From NCBI GenBank assembly GCA_942492225.1, contig CALODS010000001.1, positions 1 through 64,000 on the forward strand: a stretch of DNA of 64,000 nt. Reading direction: 5' to 3'. Shown in pieces: positions 53,899 to 63,807 of the stretch. The notes under the pieces are model-generated. The model was not told where the DNA came from, searched no databases, and worked only from the letters and a program-made list of their open reading frames with translations. Position numbers and translations under genes: made by a program. The DNA comes from JAFGTX01 sp942492225. Lineage in GTDB: Bacteria > Bacillota > Clostridia > Peptostreptococcales > Acidaminobacteraceae. Every line of letters begins with the position of its first letter. Position 1 is the first letter of the stretch.

Positions 53899-54636
53899 TT
53901 ATCCTTCGTAGGCTATTTTTTCTTCTTCACCTTTAAGAGTATAATATAATTCTGCATAAGTTGCATTATAATATGGCATAACAAGGATCGTACCAATACC
54001 AAATAGTAATCCACCTAGGATAAACCAACCAATAAAAGATAAATCCATTACAAACATATCCATTTTATGTCCGTCAGTCATTTCTTTGCTCATTGCAATC
54101 GCCTCAAATGAATCAGCATCAGGATTTTGAGCCAAAATATATGGAACCATTCGGTATGAATAATATTTGATAATACCAGGAATAATCAATAGTAACGTCC
54201 AGAGGTACGTAAACAATGATCTAAGAAACATTGTTTTCACAATGTTCATCCACTTTCCAGAACTAAACCCATAGGTCACATGATTGATTGTTGATTCACC
54301 ATTTCTGGCCTTAAGGAAATACTTCTGTCCCCCTACTTCAATTAAGTAACCTACCAATAATTTTATAAACACCATCGCAACGACTACCGTTAAAAAACCA
54401 AGTACCAATCCCAAAACTGTAGGAAAACCTAATGCATCAAAAAAATTATCATGTCCACTTATGTCACCGGAAAAATCATTGAAATTAAACTTTCCGGACA
54501 TATGCTTACCACCGTCTCGTTTATTCATCCAAGCACCTGATGCAAGCATCATTAAGAAACTTACAATCAATCCATTTACATAAGTCCCTTTCAAGGTTTG
54601 TTTCGCTTTATATTTTAACTCTATTCTGTTCCACAT
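53899..54636 (-). CDS. DUF975 family membrane protein
   Basis: 245 residues. Opens with the DUF975 amphipathic start (RIELKYKAKQTLKGTY) followed by five or six helices; LRSLFTYLWTLLLIIPGIIK and AISMSKEMTDGHKMDMF-like segments are family hallmarks. Function unknown. AAAGGGG precedes the ATG. Confidence 0.85.
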   Translation of the reverse strand: MWNRIELKYKAKQTLKGTYVNGLIVSFLMMLASGAWMNKRDGGKHMSGKFNFNDFSGDISGHDNFFDALGFPTVLGLVLGFLTVVVAMVFIKLLVGYLIEVGGQKYFLKARNGESTINHVTYGFSSGKWMNIVKTMFLRSLFTYLWTLLLIIPGIIKYYSYRMVPYILAQNPDADSFEAIAMSKEMTDGHKMDMFVMDLSFIGWFILGGLLFGIGTILVMPYYNATYAELYYTLKGEEEKIAYEG

Positions 54637-54721
54637 AAAAATTCCCCTTTCTTTTATAACAGTATCATATCCAAAATATCTTAAATAAATCTAAAGTAGA
54701 TATTATAAAACAATAGAAATA

Positions 54722-55129
54722 TTATAACTTGCTTAAAATTATAATAAGATGCTCAATTTCTTTATCATTTAGACGTTCTTTAAGCAACTTTTCTACATAA
54801 GCTAAAGTACGATCCTCCAACGTTGCAAACCCACGACCTTTTTCAGTTAATTTAATATAATGTACTCTTCCATCGGTTATACAAGTTTGCTTATATACCA
54901 AATCTTCTTTGACAAATTTTTTTATCATTTCTGTTACTGTTGGTTTTGACAATTCAAATGCTTCTGCAATTTGGCTTACTGTAATCCCTTCTTCTGTATT
55001 AAGTTTTTTTATATATCTAAGTTGTTTAAAACTAAGTTCTGTCAAATTTAAATCTTCTAACACCTGTTCATAGCATTGCCCTTTTAAATCAAAAAAACTT
55101 TTTAAAATGTTTGATAAATCTTTATTCAT
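54722..55129 (-). CDS. MarR-family transcriptional regulator
   Basis: 135 residues. Winged HTH (EGITVSQIAEAFELSKPTVTEMIKKF; wing DGRVHYIKLTEKG). AAGGAG before the ATG. Divergent from the chemoreceptor, sharing a region with an AGTTA-CCC-TAACT palindrome at 55155-55167; autoregulation is likely. Confidence 0.9.
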   Translation of the reverse strand: MNKDLSNILKSFFDLKGQCYEQVLEDLNLTELSFKQLRYIKKLNTEEGITVSQIAEAFELSKPTVTEMIKKFVKEDLVYKQTCITDGRVHYIKLTEKGRGFATLEDRTLAYVEKLLKERLNDKEIEHLIIILSKL

Positions 55130-55154
55130 ACAGGTTCTCCTTTAGATTAGTTTG

Positions 55155-55167
55155 AGTTACCCTAACT
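55155..55167. promoter_or_regulatory. Candidate MarR operator
   Basis: AGTTA-CCC-TAACT, with flanking TTAGTT...AACTAA also symmetrical, 26 nt upstream of the marR start codon. Confidence 0.45.
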
Positions 55168-55254
55168 AAATAGTATCGGTATAATAAATTTTAGTCAACA
55201 AAATTATTTAAGTATCTTTATATGGGTATAATAGACGCAAAAGGGAGTGATTTA

Positions 55255-56973
55255 ATGAAATTTAAAGATATCAAACTGAAAAACAAAATAATTTTTCTGG
55301 CGTCATTTATTATTCTTGTCTTCAGCGCACTTATTGGTTTATACATAATTCCTACTGTAAATACCATTATTGAAGCACGAACCATCACTAAGCTGACAGA
55401 ACTAGCCGATTTACCCTATATGGAATTACAAAGACAATATGAGCTCTATCAATCTGGCAATAAAACTGAAGACGCGGCTTTACAAGATGCACTTGCGGCG
55501 ATACGTTATTTTAGATATTCAGAAGTTGAATATTTTTGGGTGAACACTTATGATGGATTGATGTTGATGCACCCGATCGCATCACAGCTCGAAGATACTG
55601 TCGTTACTAATTTACAAGATCCTGACGGAAAATATTTTTTTAAAGAAATGGTCGATAAAGTCAATGCTGATGGTGAAGGTGTCGTTCATTATCAATGGCC
55701 AAAACCAGGCAAAGATATGCCTCAACCAAAAATTTCTTATGTTAAAGGATTCGCACCTTGGAAAATAATAATTGGTACAGGTGTTTATGTAGACGATCTC
55801 AAGGAGATCCAAAGAAATATTTATTCGAAAGTTTTATTTATTTCTTCAATCATTATCATTGCCTCTTTGATATTAATTCTTTTGATTATTATTCCTCTTA
55901 ACAAGACATTAAGGACAATTATTACTCAAACATCCAAATACAAAGAATTAGACTTTACTGATGCTATTGGTATTAATTCAAAGGATGAGCTTGGTATAAT
56001 TTCATCCTCATATGACAAAGTTAGTGAGAGCTTGAAAGATCTTTTGGAAAAAATGATTATTACTTCTGATGAATTGACCAGTGATGCCAATATGATTGCT
56101 TCGGATATTAAAATTCTTGAAAATAGTACAGGTACAACACTTGAATCAACAACAAATATTTCAGCCATTATTGAACAAACTAGCGCTGCAACTGAAATAG
56201 TGACAAATACCATTAGTGAAATAAAAAGTGCTATTGCAGTTGTCGCTGAAAAAGCGACTGTAGGTGCTGAAAAAGCTGGTGATGTAAGTAAACGAGCTGT
56301 TGATTTAAAAACTGATGCAACAGTCTCAAGTGACAATGCACAACAAATTTATAGTGATGTAAAAGAACGACTAGAAACAGCTATTGTAAAAGCAAAAGAT
56401 GTCTCTAAAATCAACTCTCTACTTGATGGAATCCACAGTATAACTGCACAAACAAATTTACTGGCTTTAAATGCTTCCATTGAAGCTGCAAGAGCTGGTG
56501 ATGCTGGTAGAGGATTTGCTGTTGTCGCTACCGAAGTTGGTAAATTAGCTGATGAATCTCAAATTATGGTTGAAGATATTCAAAAAACTGTTAATTATGT
56601 TCAGAGCTCTGTCAATGAATTGATTAATGATTCCAACGACATTTTAAGTTTTATTGAAACAAGTGTCTTAAAAGATTATCAGAAATTAAATGATATTGGT
56701 GATCAATATAATGACGATGCTGATGTATTCAACAATATTATGATGGAATTAAGTGCTATTTCAGAGCAACTAGCAAGTTCAATCGAATCCATCTCAGAGA
56801 ATATGGACGAAGTAAAGGATGCGAGTGTTGATGAATCCGCTGGTGTAGAAAATATCTTATCCATGACCAAAGATATCACACAAAAAACACGACATGTTAA
56901 CGATATTATACGCTCTAATATCAAACTCATAGAAGAGCTTGATACTTTAATTAAAAAGTTTATAATCAAATAA
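55255..56973 (+). CDS. Methyl-accepting chemotaxis protein with single Cache domain
   Basis: About 572 residues. Transmembrane helix near 10-30, extracellular sCache_2 domain (about 35-190; EVEYFWVNTYDGLMLMHP, FAPWKIIIGTGVYVDDL), second helix near 195-218, HAMP, and the signalling domain with the hairpin tip ITAQTNLLALNASIEAARAG. sCache_2 receptors often sense organic acids. Start 55255 has GGGAGTG at 5 nt; an upstream ATG at 55222 has no ribosome site. No CheA/CheW nearby. Confidence 0.94.
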   Translation: MKFKDIKLKNKIIFLASFIILVFSALIGLYIIPTVNTIIEARTITKLTELADLPYMELQRQYELYQSGNKTEDAALQDALAAIRYFRYSEVEYFWVNTYDGLMLMHPIASQLEDTVVTNLQDPDGKYFFKEMVDKVNADGEGVVHYQWPKPGKDMPQPKISYVKGFAPWKIIIGTGVYVDDLKEIQRNIYSKVLFISSIIIIASLILILLIIIPLNKTLRTIITQTSKYKELDFTDAIGINSKDELGIISSSYDKVSESLKDLLEKMIITSDELTSDANMIASDIKILENSTGTTLESTTNISAIIEQTSAATEIVTNTISEIKSAIAVVAEKATVGAEKAGDVSKRAVDLKTDATVSSDNAQQIYSDVKERLETAIVKAKDVSKINSLLDGIHSITAQTNLLALNASIEAARAGDAGRGFAVVATEVGKLADESQIMVEDIQKTVNYVQSSVNELINDSNDILSFIETSVLKDYQKLNDIGDQYNDDADVFNNIMMELSAISEQLASSIESISENMDEVKDASVDESAGVENILSMTKDITQKTRHVNDIIRSNIKLIEELDTLIKKFIIK

Positions 56974-56994
56974 AACTGTTTTGTCTCATAAGAC

Positions 56995-57029
56995 AATATA
57001 AAAGCCAGAGTATTCTGGCTTTTATATTG
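56995..57029 (+). terminator. Terminator of the chemoreceptor gene
   Basis: AATATAAAAGCCAG / CTGGCTTTTATATT, loop AGTATT. Confidence 0.85.
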
Positions 57030-57122
57030 TATATCTTTAACATTGTTTAATGATACATTTTCCAGTAAAATAAAGCAGTAGTATAAAAAACAAATGATTA
57101 TTATTAATAAGGGGGAAACACA

Positions 57123-58922
57123 ATGAAACATATGAAACAAAAGTTTGCACTGGTTATGGTTCTTGCACTTCTAACAAGTTGCTTTTCACCATTTACTTTT
57201 GCAGAGACAATAACTGCGACAAAAATTGTAACAGCAACACCTATCTCAGCAAGTGAGACAGAATTAAGTAATACAATTGACATCGTTTCATTTAATGATT
57301 TTCATGGTAATTTGGCAGAAGATACAAGTGAAAAAGGCAAAAATATTGGAATGGCTAAGATGATTGGTGCTGTTAATGGCTACTTAGCTACTAATCCTAA
57401 TACCGTTGTAGTATCTGGTGGTGACAACTACCAAGGTTCTGCAATGTCTAATTTAACACAAGGTGCACCTGTTAACAGTATGTTTAAAGCAATGGGTGTC
57501 GAAGTATCTGCCGTTGGAAATCATGAGTTTGACTGGGGTACTTCTTATATGAATAAATGGCAAGAAGATGGTGAGTTCTCATTCCTTGCTGCAAATATTA
57601 TTGATGAAGAAACTGGTAAAGTTGTATCATGGGCAAAACCATATAGTTTTACGACTGTAAATGGGAAAAAAATTGCTTTTATCGGCTTAGCAACAACTAC
57701 AACACCAACTGTAACAAAAGCTGAAAATGTTAAAGGTCTTATATTTAAAGATGCTGCTGTTGCTGCATCTGAATGGGTGTCATTCCTTAAAGATGGCAAG
57801 GCTGATGAAGGAACACCTGATCTAATTATTGCTGTCACACATCTCCCTTCATCACAAGACAAATACGGTTCAGATCCTACACTTCCTGTGACTGGAGACG
57901 AAATCATTGCCGTAGCAAATGTTGCAGGTATTGATGGCATTATCTCAGGTCATAGTCATGCAACTGTTGCTGGGTACATTAATAATATTCCTGTTGTACA
58001 AGGTTACAAATATGGCCGAGCAATGACAAAAATTTCATTTGAAATCGACACGGATGGCACTATAAAATCTGGAACGCCATCAATCGATTCACTCGACAAA
58101 CGAAAAGGCGATATTGTTGCCGATACATTCGGTACTGCTGAATACGAAAAATGGAATACAGAATTAGGTCCAATAATGAATGAAGAAGTTGGTACAGCAA
58201 CTGCAACGTTTACTCACAATACAGATCAAGATCAAACCACACCACTCGGTGAATTTGTATGTAAGTTAATGGCTGAAAAAGCTGGTGTTGATATTGCGAT
58301 TCAAAATGGTGGCGGATTACGAAGAGACATACCAGCTGGAACGATCACTATGGGACTTATGTATGAAGTAATGCCTTTTGATAACACATTAACAATTGCT
58401 GAATTAACAGGTGCCGATTTAAAGAAAAATATTGATAATGGATTAATGCCTGAAGGCGCAAGAGCAGGATCATTTTCAGGACTTAATGTTGAATTTGATT
58501 TGAATCAACCTGCTGGTGAAAGAATTCTAAAGATGACACTTCTAGATGGCACACCAGTAGAAATGGATAAAATATACAAAATTGTTTCGAATGATTTCTT
58601 AATTGAAACAGCTGGTGCAGACGGATATGACTTCTCTACTGCAAAAAGTACACATAATTTACAAATACCAATTAGAGATGCTATGGTAGAATACATTAAA
58701 GCGCAAGGCACTGTTTCTCCAGGCACAAATAATTATGAAATAAACATGACTGATAAAGCTGTTGCTACAACAAATATTTCCACTTATATAGTTAAAGAAG
58801 GAGATGTTCTTTGGAGAATTGCAAAGCAATTTAATACAACTTACCAAGAACTAAGCGAAATAAATAATTTGAACAACGTTCATATCATTCACGTAGGACA
58901 AGAACTTAAAATTGCTAACTAA
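57123..58922 (+). CDS. Secreted 5'-nucleotidase/2',3'-cyclic phosphodiesterase with LysM
   Basis: 599 residues. Signal peptide at 1-27 (LVMVLALLTSCFSPFTFA). Metallophosphoesterase domain (about 48-300) with DIVSFNDFHGN, VSGGDNYQGS, GNHEFDWG and ISGHSHA; the 5'-nucleotidase C domain follows (about 345-520; QNGGGLRRDIPAG). A single LysM at 555-599 (YIVKEGDVLWRIAKQFN) anchors it to peptidoglycan. Scavenges extracellular nucleotides. GGGGG precedes the ATG. LysM at the C-terminus is uncommon for this family but known. Confidence 0.94.
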   Translation: MKHMKQKFALVMVLALLTSCFSPFTFAETITATKIVTATPISASETELSNTIDIVSFNDFHGNLAEDTSEKGKNIGMAKMIGAVNGYLATNPNTVVVSGGDNYQGSAMSNLTQGAPVNSMFKAMGVEVSAVGNHEFDWGTSYMNKWQEDGEFSFLAANIIDEETGKVVSWAKPYSFTTVNGKKIAFIGLATTTTPTVTKAENVKGLIFKDAAVAASEWVSFLKDGKADEGTPDLIIAVTHLPSSQDKYGSDPTLPVTGDEIIAVANVAGIDGIISGHSHATVAGYINNIPVVQGYKYGRAMTKISFEIDTDGTIKSGTPSIDSLDKRKGDIVADTFGTAEYEKWNTELGPIMNEEVGTATATFTHNTDQDQTTPLGEFVCKLMAEKAGVDIAIQNGGGLRRDIPAGTITMGLMYEVMPFDNTLTIAELTGADLKKNIDNGLMPEGARAGSFSGLNVEFDLNQPAGERILKMTLLDGTPVEMDKIYKIVSNDFLIETAGADGYDFSTAKSTHNLQIPIRDAMVEYIKAQGTVSPGTNNYEINMTDKAVATTNISTYIVKEGDVLWRIAKQFNTTYQELSEINNLNNVHIIHVGQELKIAN

Positions 58923-58938
58923 GGTTGGCCCTCTAATT

Positions 58939-58971
58939 AAAAAGTCTGAAGCTTTTGCTTCAGACTTTTTT
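58939..58971 (+). terminator. Terminator of the 5'-nucleotidase gene
   Basis: AAAAAGTCTGAAGC, loop TTTT, GCTTCAGACTTTTTT. Confidence 0.88.
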
Positions 58972-59031
58972 CAATACTTTATATTTTGAGAAACAATTTT
59001 ACCAGTACATAACTGTAGATCTATCAAATTA

Positions 59032-59856
59032 CTAAAGATGTAAACTCGGAAACATAATATTAATAGCCATCTCCTTAAATCCAAACTGCTCAAATAATTT
59101 GACCGCTCTCTCATTTGATTTCCGAACTTCTAATTCCACCACTTGAGCGTTTGATTCAATAAAATAATTTAGCGCATAAGAGAGTATTTCTTTACTATAT
59201 CCTTTACCAATATATTCAGGTGTCACAAATATTTTTTCGATAAATCCCAATCCGTCTTCAATAAATAATGTACAACCACCAACATATTTTGTGTTATCAA
59301 AAACACTAACACACTTAAATTGTTCTGAATGGGCCATATCCAGTAATAGCTCAATATCTAAAGGATTAATAAACAGCTTATTATGTATTTCCAGATACTC
59401 TTCTATCACCGCTTCATCATCTAAATCAAGGTCTTAATACGTTAATTTTTTTTGTGACACATAAGTATCTCTCAATGTTTCTAATTTCATAATAATTGTG
59501 CAATCATCGTCAAATCCTTTTTTATGATAGCATTTAAGCTTTTCAGGATCATTCATAAAGCCTGTGTAAAATTTAGTTTCTAGATGACTTTGTTCATTCC
59601 TTAACACGATTGCTCTCTCATAAACTTTATCAAATAAATCTTTTCTTAATGAATCTCCACAAATATCTTCCACTTGTATACCTATCATAAGTTCAAAATA
59701 AATCATGTACGGTGTTTTGTAGGTTTGGTAATAATTTACTACTGGATAAACATATGCATTTCCAATAGGATTACCTATTTCATCAAAGGCAATAAAAATA
59801 TTTTCTTTTTGGTTGTCATGATGATTATCTGATGGATTTTTTATTGAATATTTCAT
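59032..59856 (-). pseudogene. Tandem GNAT acetyltransferase split by an in-frame TAA
   Basis: Two reading frames on the same strand and in the same frame, 59434-59856 (MKYSIKNPSDNHHDN to KKLTY) and 59032-59409 (from GTG: VIEEYLEIHNKLF to FPSLHL). Only one TAA and eight codons (DLDLDDEAV) separate them. The second half has the GNAT acetyl-CoA loop (TPEYIGKGYSKEILSYAL), the first a degenerate GNAT half (YHKKGFDDDCTIIMKLETL). Together they make a usual two-domain enzyme of about 274 residues. The second half has no Shine-Dalgarno of its own. Either a nonsense mutation, a sequencing error or read-through. Start 59856 follows GAGGGGG. Confidence 0.75.
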
Positions 59857-60010
59857 CTTTTCCCCCTCTTTAAAAATAGCATTTACCCAAAACATTATTT
59901 GACTCTATTTTACCATATTTTGAGATATAAAACTTTACTTTTATCTTTATCTTCGTTTCATCAATATAATTAAGGGTAAATACATAATGTAGCCATAAGG
60001 AGGTGCTTTA

Positions 60011-60313
60011 ATGAGTCATCGTAAACATGATACTTGTCAGATGCATGACAAAAGCAGTGGTATGATTAGAGAGCGTTCCAGAGATCGTTTTGTTGAAGAG
60101 AAAAAGGAAATGGAACATGAACTTTCTCATCACAAAGAAGCAATATCTAAGTTACTAAATGATCGTTATACGGTGTTAGGGGTTGCAAAGTTCAGGGGAC
60201 AGCATGTTGTTAAATTTCAACATCCAACATCTCACCGAGTGGAAAAACTAACATTCAACTTTGAACCAAATTATAATGCGTTAGAAAACATGTGGCAAAG
60301 AGAAGAACACTAA
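60011..60313 (+). CDS. Small charged protein of unknown function
   Basis: 100 residues, His/Glu/Arg-rich. N-terminal helix RERSRDRFVEEKKEMEHEL is likely a coiled coil; the C-terminal half alternates strands (TVLGVAKFRGQHVVKFQHP). AAGGAGG precedes the ATG at 7 nt and a terminator follows, so it is expressed alone. No family recognised. Confidence 0.75.
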   Translation: MSHRKHDTCQMHDKSSGMIRERSRDRFVEEKKEMEHELSHHKEAISKLLNDRYTVLGVAKFRGQHVVKFQHPTSHRVEKLTFNFEPNYNALENMWQREEH

Positions 60314-60330
60314 TATGATAATAGTAATTA

Positions 60331-60356
60331 AGGAGCCTACAAGGGCTCCTCTTTTT
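60331..60356 (+). terminator. Terminator of the 60011 gene
   Basis: AGGAGCC, 6-nt loop, GGCTCCT, C, T5. Confidence 0.8.
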
Positions 60357-60480
60357 GTCATCTTTTAAAAGGTTTAAGGGTTTTAATCAAATAAATATCT
60401 GTCGTAGTTTATTCAAGTGAATCAGCATACCAGTAAAGGGTCAATTTGATATAGACATGATGATTCAGAAAATACAAGGA

Positions 60481-61170
60481 CTATAAAAAATTTTGATAAG
60501 ATTCTCGCGAAAGTATCTCTAACTCTTCCCTATTGATTATTTGTACTGATTTATCCTCAATTTTAATTATTTTTCTGTCCTCTAATTCTTTTAAGGTTCT
60601 ATTGAGATGCCTATAAGTTGCTCCTAGGAATTGTGCTACTTCTTGATAGGAAATCGTGAATGTCACTGAAGTTTCACCAGACGATAATTCAACAAGAAAA
60701 CTCGCTACTCTATTTACTAATGGATAGGTTAAATTATAAGAACTGTTATTCATTGTTGCTGATAACTTTTTACCAAGTGTGTTAATCATATGATGTAAAA
60801 ACTTAGTGTTATTCCAATGATCCGTTCGAATTTCTTGAGCTGATATAGCTATGAGATAACAGTTTTCTCCTGCAATAACATCTGAACAAATGGATTTGTT
60901 TTCAAATAGTTCTATATCACCAATGCTATTAAAGGGGTGATACATTTTGAGTAAAATTGATTTTCCATTTTCAAAACAATAGGATATACGGACATTGCCC
61001 TCAACAATTAAATAATAGTAATCAAGCTTATTTCCAGCTTCCATTATTTTTTCATCTTTTTCAAAATACCTAAGTGTTGCATTTTTAAGTATATTCTCTC
61101 CAATATGTTCAATGATTGTATGGTTTTTTATATATTTATTAAACTTTTCTTTATTATTAATAACTTTCAT
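60481..61170 (-). CDS. Crp/Fnr-family transcriptional regulator (YeiL-like)
   Basis: 229 residues. Cyclic-nucleotide-binding-like barrel (about 20-130; YYYLIVEGNVRISYCF, HPFNSIGDIELF) without the cAMP-contact Arg-Ser of Crp, and C-terminal HTH (SYQEVAQFLGATYRHLNRTLKEL). Resembles E. coli YeiL, a stationary-phase regulator. Cysteines are few, so an Fnr-type cluster is not evident. GAGGTG before the ATG; divergent from the HAD gene. Confidence 0.9.
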   Translation of the reverse strand: MKVINNKEKFNKYIKNHTIIEHIGENILKNATLRYFEKDEKIMEAGNKLDYYYLIVEGNVRISYCFENGKSILLKMYHPFNSIGDIELFENKSICSDVIAGENCYLIAISAQEIRTDHWNNTKFLHHMINTLGKKLSATMNNSSYNLTYPLVNRVASFLVELSSGETSVTFTISYQEVAQFLGATYRHLNRTLKELEDRKIIKIEDKSVQIINREELEILSRESYQNFL

Positions 61171-61258
61171 TTTACACCTCTAAACTGACATTTGTCCTAA
61201 TAGACTTCTTAATTGTATGATAGAGTAAAGTTAACATTTAGTAAAGGGAGGACACCTA

Positions 61259-61951
61259 ATGAAATATCGCACTTTAATTTTTGATGCTGACGAAACTCTT
61301 TTTGATTTTAAAAAATCAGAAAAAACAGCCTTAGAATTTACAATGAAAGACTTTAATATGATCTACGATGAATCATATCACTTAGAACTTTATAAAAAAC
61401 TCAACCAAGTATTATGGGATAATCTTGAAAAGGGACTTATTGGTCAAGATGAAATAAAAGTCAGACGCTTTATTGATTTTAAAGAAGCTTTACAAGCCAC
61501 TTTTGATCCTACAGACTTTGCAACACGTTTTATGAAACATTTAGGTGATGGCAGTTATCTACTTCATGGTGCAGAAGATCTTATAAAGAGCCTTGCTCAG
61601 CATTACAACCTTGTCATCTTAACAAATGGTTTAACTAACGTTCAGAAGAATCGTCTGGGTAAATCAACTATTTCCAAATACTTTGATCATCTATTTATCT
61701 CAGAGGAGATTGGCGTTGCAAAGCCCAATGCAAAAATTTTTGATTATGTCTTTGAAACCATCAAGGATTCTGAACATAATCATTATCTAATGATTGGAGA
61801 TAGCTTAAGCTCCGATATCCAAGGTGGTATTAATGCTGATATAGATACTTGTTGGGTAAATCTTCATAAGAAAGAAAACACCAGTAACATAAAACCAACA
61901 TATGAAGTTACTTCTTTAAAAAAACTTGCATCACTACTAATAAGTATATAG
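61259..61951 (+). CDS. yjjG: HAD-family pyrimidine nucleotidase, YjjG-like
   Basis: 230 residues. Motif I FDADETLFDF, motif II VILTNGL, Lys of motif III before motif IV IGDSLSSDIQGG. The alpha-helical cap and size match YjjG, a noncanonical (d)NMP phosphatase. GGGAGG before the ATG. Confidence 0.92.
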   Translation: MKYRTLIFDADETLFDFKKSEKTALEFTMKDFNMIYDESYHLELYKKLNQVLWDNLEKGLIGQDEIKVRRFIDFKEALQATFDPTDFATRFMKHLGDGSYLLHGAEDLIKSLAQHYNLVILTNGLTNVQKNRLGKSTISKYFDHLFISEEIGVAKPNAKIFDYVFETIKDSEHNHYLMIGDSLSSDIQGGINADIDTCWVNLHKKENTSNIKPTYEVTSLKKLASLLISI

Positions 61952-61963
61952 AGTCAGATTAAA

Positions 61964-62004
61964 AAAAGGCGTTAACCAATCATTGTGATTGATTAACGCC
62001 TTTT
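61964..62004. terminator. Bidirectional terminator
   Basis: AAAAGGCGTTAACCAATCA / TGATTGATTAACGCCTTTT between convergent yjjG and sstT. Confidence 0.85.
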
Positions 62005-62018
62005 GAATTCTACATAAA

Positions 62019-63269
62019 TTACGCTTTTGCTCTTTCGGCATTCGTAATTTTAATTTCTTTTCCTTCTTTTCTCCACTCAGCAAATTCAGATACTGCTGTG
62101 AATAATACGTCTGTAGAAGAGTTAAGAGCAGTTTCACATGAATCTTGGATAACTCCAACAATGAAACCAACACCGACAACTTGCATTGCTACATCATTTG
62201 GAATACCAAATAATGAACAAGCAAGAGGGATAAGAAGTAATGAACCACCAGCAACACCCGAAGCACCACAAGCACTAACTGCTGATAATACTGAAAGGAT
62301 AATTGCTGTACCCATGTCTACTTGAATTCCTAATGTGTGTACTGCAGCTAATGTTAATACTGAGATAGTAATCGCAGCACCAGCCATATTTACAGTTGCA
62401 CCTAATGGAATTGAGACAGAGTAGTTATCTTTATCTAATCCTAATTCTTCACAAAGTGTCATATTAACTGGAATATTCGCAGCTGATGATCTTGTAAAGA
62501 ATGCTGTAAGTCCACTGTCTTTTAAACATTTAAATACCAATGGGTATGGATTTTTTCTCATCATTACAAAAGCAATAATTGGATTAACAACAAGAGCAAT
62601 AAATGCCATAGACCCAACTAATACTACTAACAAACGACCATACTCACTTAATGCATCAATACCATTTGTAGATACTGTATCAAATACAAGACCCATAATA
62701 CCGAATGGTGCAAGGTTGATTACCCATCTTACGATTTGTGCTAATGCGTCAGCAATATTAACGATGAATGTTTTAGTTGTGTCTGGTGCATTTCTTAATG
62801 CAAGACCTAATAAAACAGCCCAAGCCAAAATTCCAATGTAGTTAGCACTTGCAAGAGCAGTTACTGGGTTTGAAACGATATTCATCAATAATGTTTTTAA
62901 TACTTCTGCAACACCACTTGGAGGAGCAACGCCTGTAGCGCCTTCAACAAGTGTTAAAGTTACTGGGAACATAAAACTTGCAACTACTGCTGTAAGACCA
63001 GCTAAAAATGTTCCTAATAAATATAATGTAACAATTGATTTCATATTAGTCTTTTGACCAGCTTTATGTTGTGATATAGCTGATGTTACTAAGAATAATA
63101 CAAGAATCGGTGCAACCGCTTTTAATGCACCTACAAATAATGATCCAAAAATCCCAATGACAGCAACCTTCGTTGGAACAGTTACTGCTAATGCGATACC
63201 CACAATTAGACCTAAGATAATTCTCTTAACAAGACTAATTGAGTTCCATGATTTTACTAAATTTCCCAT
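62019..63269 (-). CDS. sstT: Serine/threonine:sodium symporter
   Basis: 416 residues, dicarboxylate/amino acid:cation symporter fold, SstT subgroup. Typical segments: FVGALKAVAPILVLFLVTSA, TAFFTRSSAANIPVNM and SIPLGATVNMAGAAITI, with the tip NSSTDVLFTAVSEFAEW. Imports serine and threonine with Na+. RBS GGGGG. Functionally matches the L-serine dehydratase at 46609-48177. Confidence 0.96.
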   Translation of the reverse strand: MGNLVKSWNSISLVKRIILGLIVGIALAVTVPTKVAVIGIFGSLFVGALKAVAPILVLFLVTSAISQHKAGQKTNMKSIVTLYLLGTFLAGLTAVVASFMFPVTLTLVEGATGVAPPSGVAEVLKTLLMNIVSNPVTALASANYIGILAWAVLLGLALRNAPDTTKTFIVNIADALAQIVRWVINLAPFGIMGLVFDTVSTNGIDALSEYGRLLVVLVGSMAFIALVVNPIIAFVMMRKNPYPLVFKCLKDSGLTAFFTRSSAANIPVNMTLCEELGLDKDNYSVSIPLGATVNMAGAAITISVLTLAAVHTLGIQVDMGTAIILSVLSAVSACGASGVAGGSLLLIPLACSLFGIPNDVAMQVVGVGFIVGVIQDSCETALNSSTDVLFTAVSEFAEWRKEGKEIKITNAERAKA

Positions 63270-63747
63270 GATTCTTTTACCCCCTAATAAAATAAAAAAA
63301 TAAGTACATATGTGAATTTTCTACAAATAGTCATCAATAATTTTTAGAATATTATGACTATACATTCAATAACGAAGGCTACGTCTAACCCACTGAATTA
63401 TATAAAAAATTCAAACAACAAATGAAGTTTATCATAAAATCTTATTTATTTAAAGTAAAAATCATTAATTTATTAATTTTTTGTATAATTCGTCTTTTTT
63501 TCTTCTTATATAGGATGTTATATTGATAATACTTGTTTTAATCATCATATTAAAGATTAAATTATTATAAAATATTTAACTAAAAATTAATGGAAAATCA
63601 TATTTATACATTAATAATTTATGTATAAGTGTCTAATTTAACTTGTTAACAAAATTTCATACAAGTCACTTTGTTTTGAATTTTCCGACATATTAATCTT
63701 TGAATCAACAGTAAAGCATTTTTTCATACTTTTGTTATATCTACACT
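63270..63747. other. AT-rich intergenic region upstream of sstT, no gene seen
   Basis: About 480 nt, very AT-rich, no ORF with a ribosome site, no clear riboswitch fold. It holds the sstT 5' region (RBS GGGGG at 63281-63285) and imperfect dyads such as ACATTAATAATTTATGT at 63609-63625. The long leader could hold distant promoters. Confidence 0.5.
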
Positions 63748-63779
63748 AAAAAAGCCACAATGCTGTTTAACATTGCGGC
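63748..63779 (-). terminator. Terminator of the ferredoxin-type gene
   Basis: GCCGCAATG / CATTGTGGC on the minus strand (one G-U pair), then U6. Confidence 0.8.
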
Positions 63780-63807
63780 CTACGTATTATCACTGCATTA
63801 ATTATTA

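Noticed and set aside
59032..59409. Independent short GNAT gene from GTG 59409
   Set aside because: No ribosome site, and it is in frame with and directly behind the preceding GNAT half, so it is better read as part of one interrupted gene.
63270..63747. Riboswitch or small RNA upstream of sstT
   Set aside because: No conserved aptamer core, strong hairpin with U-run or ribosome-sequestering stem could be recognised.
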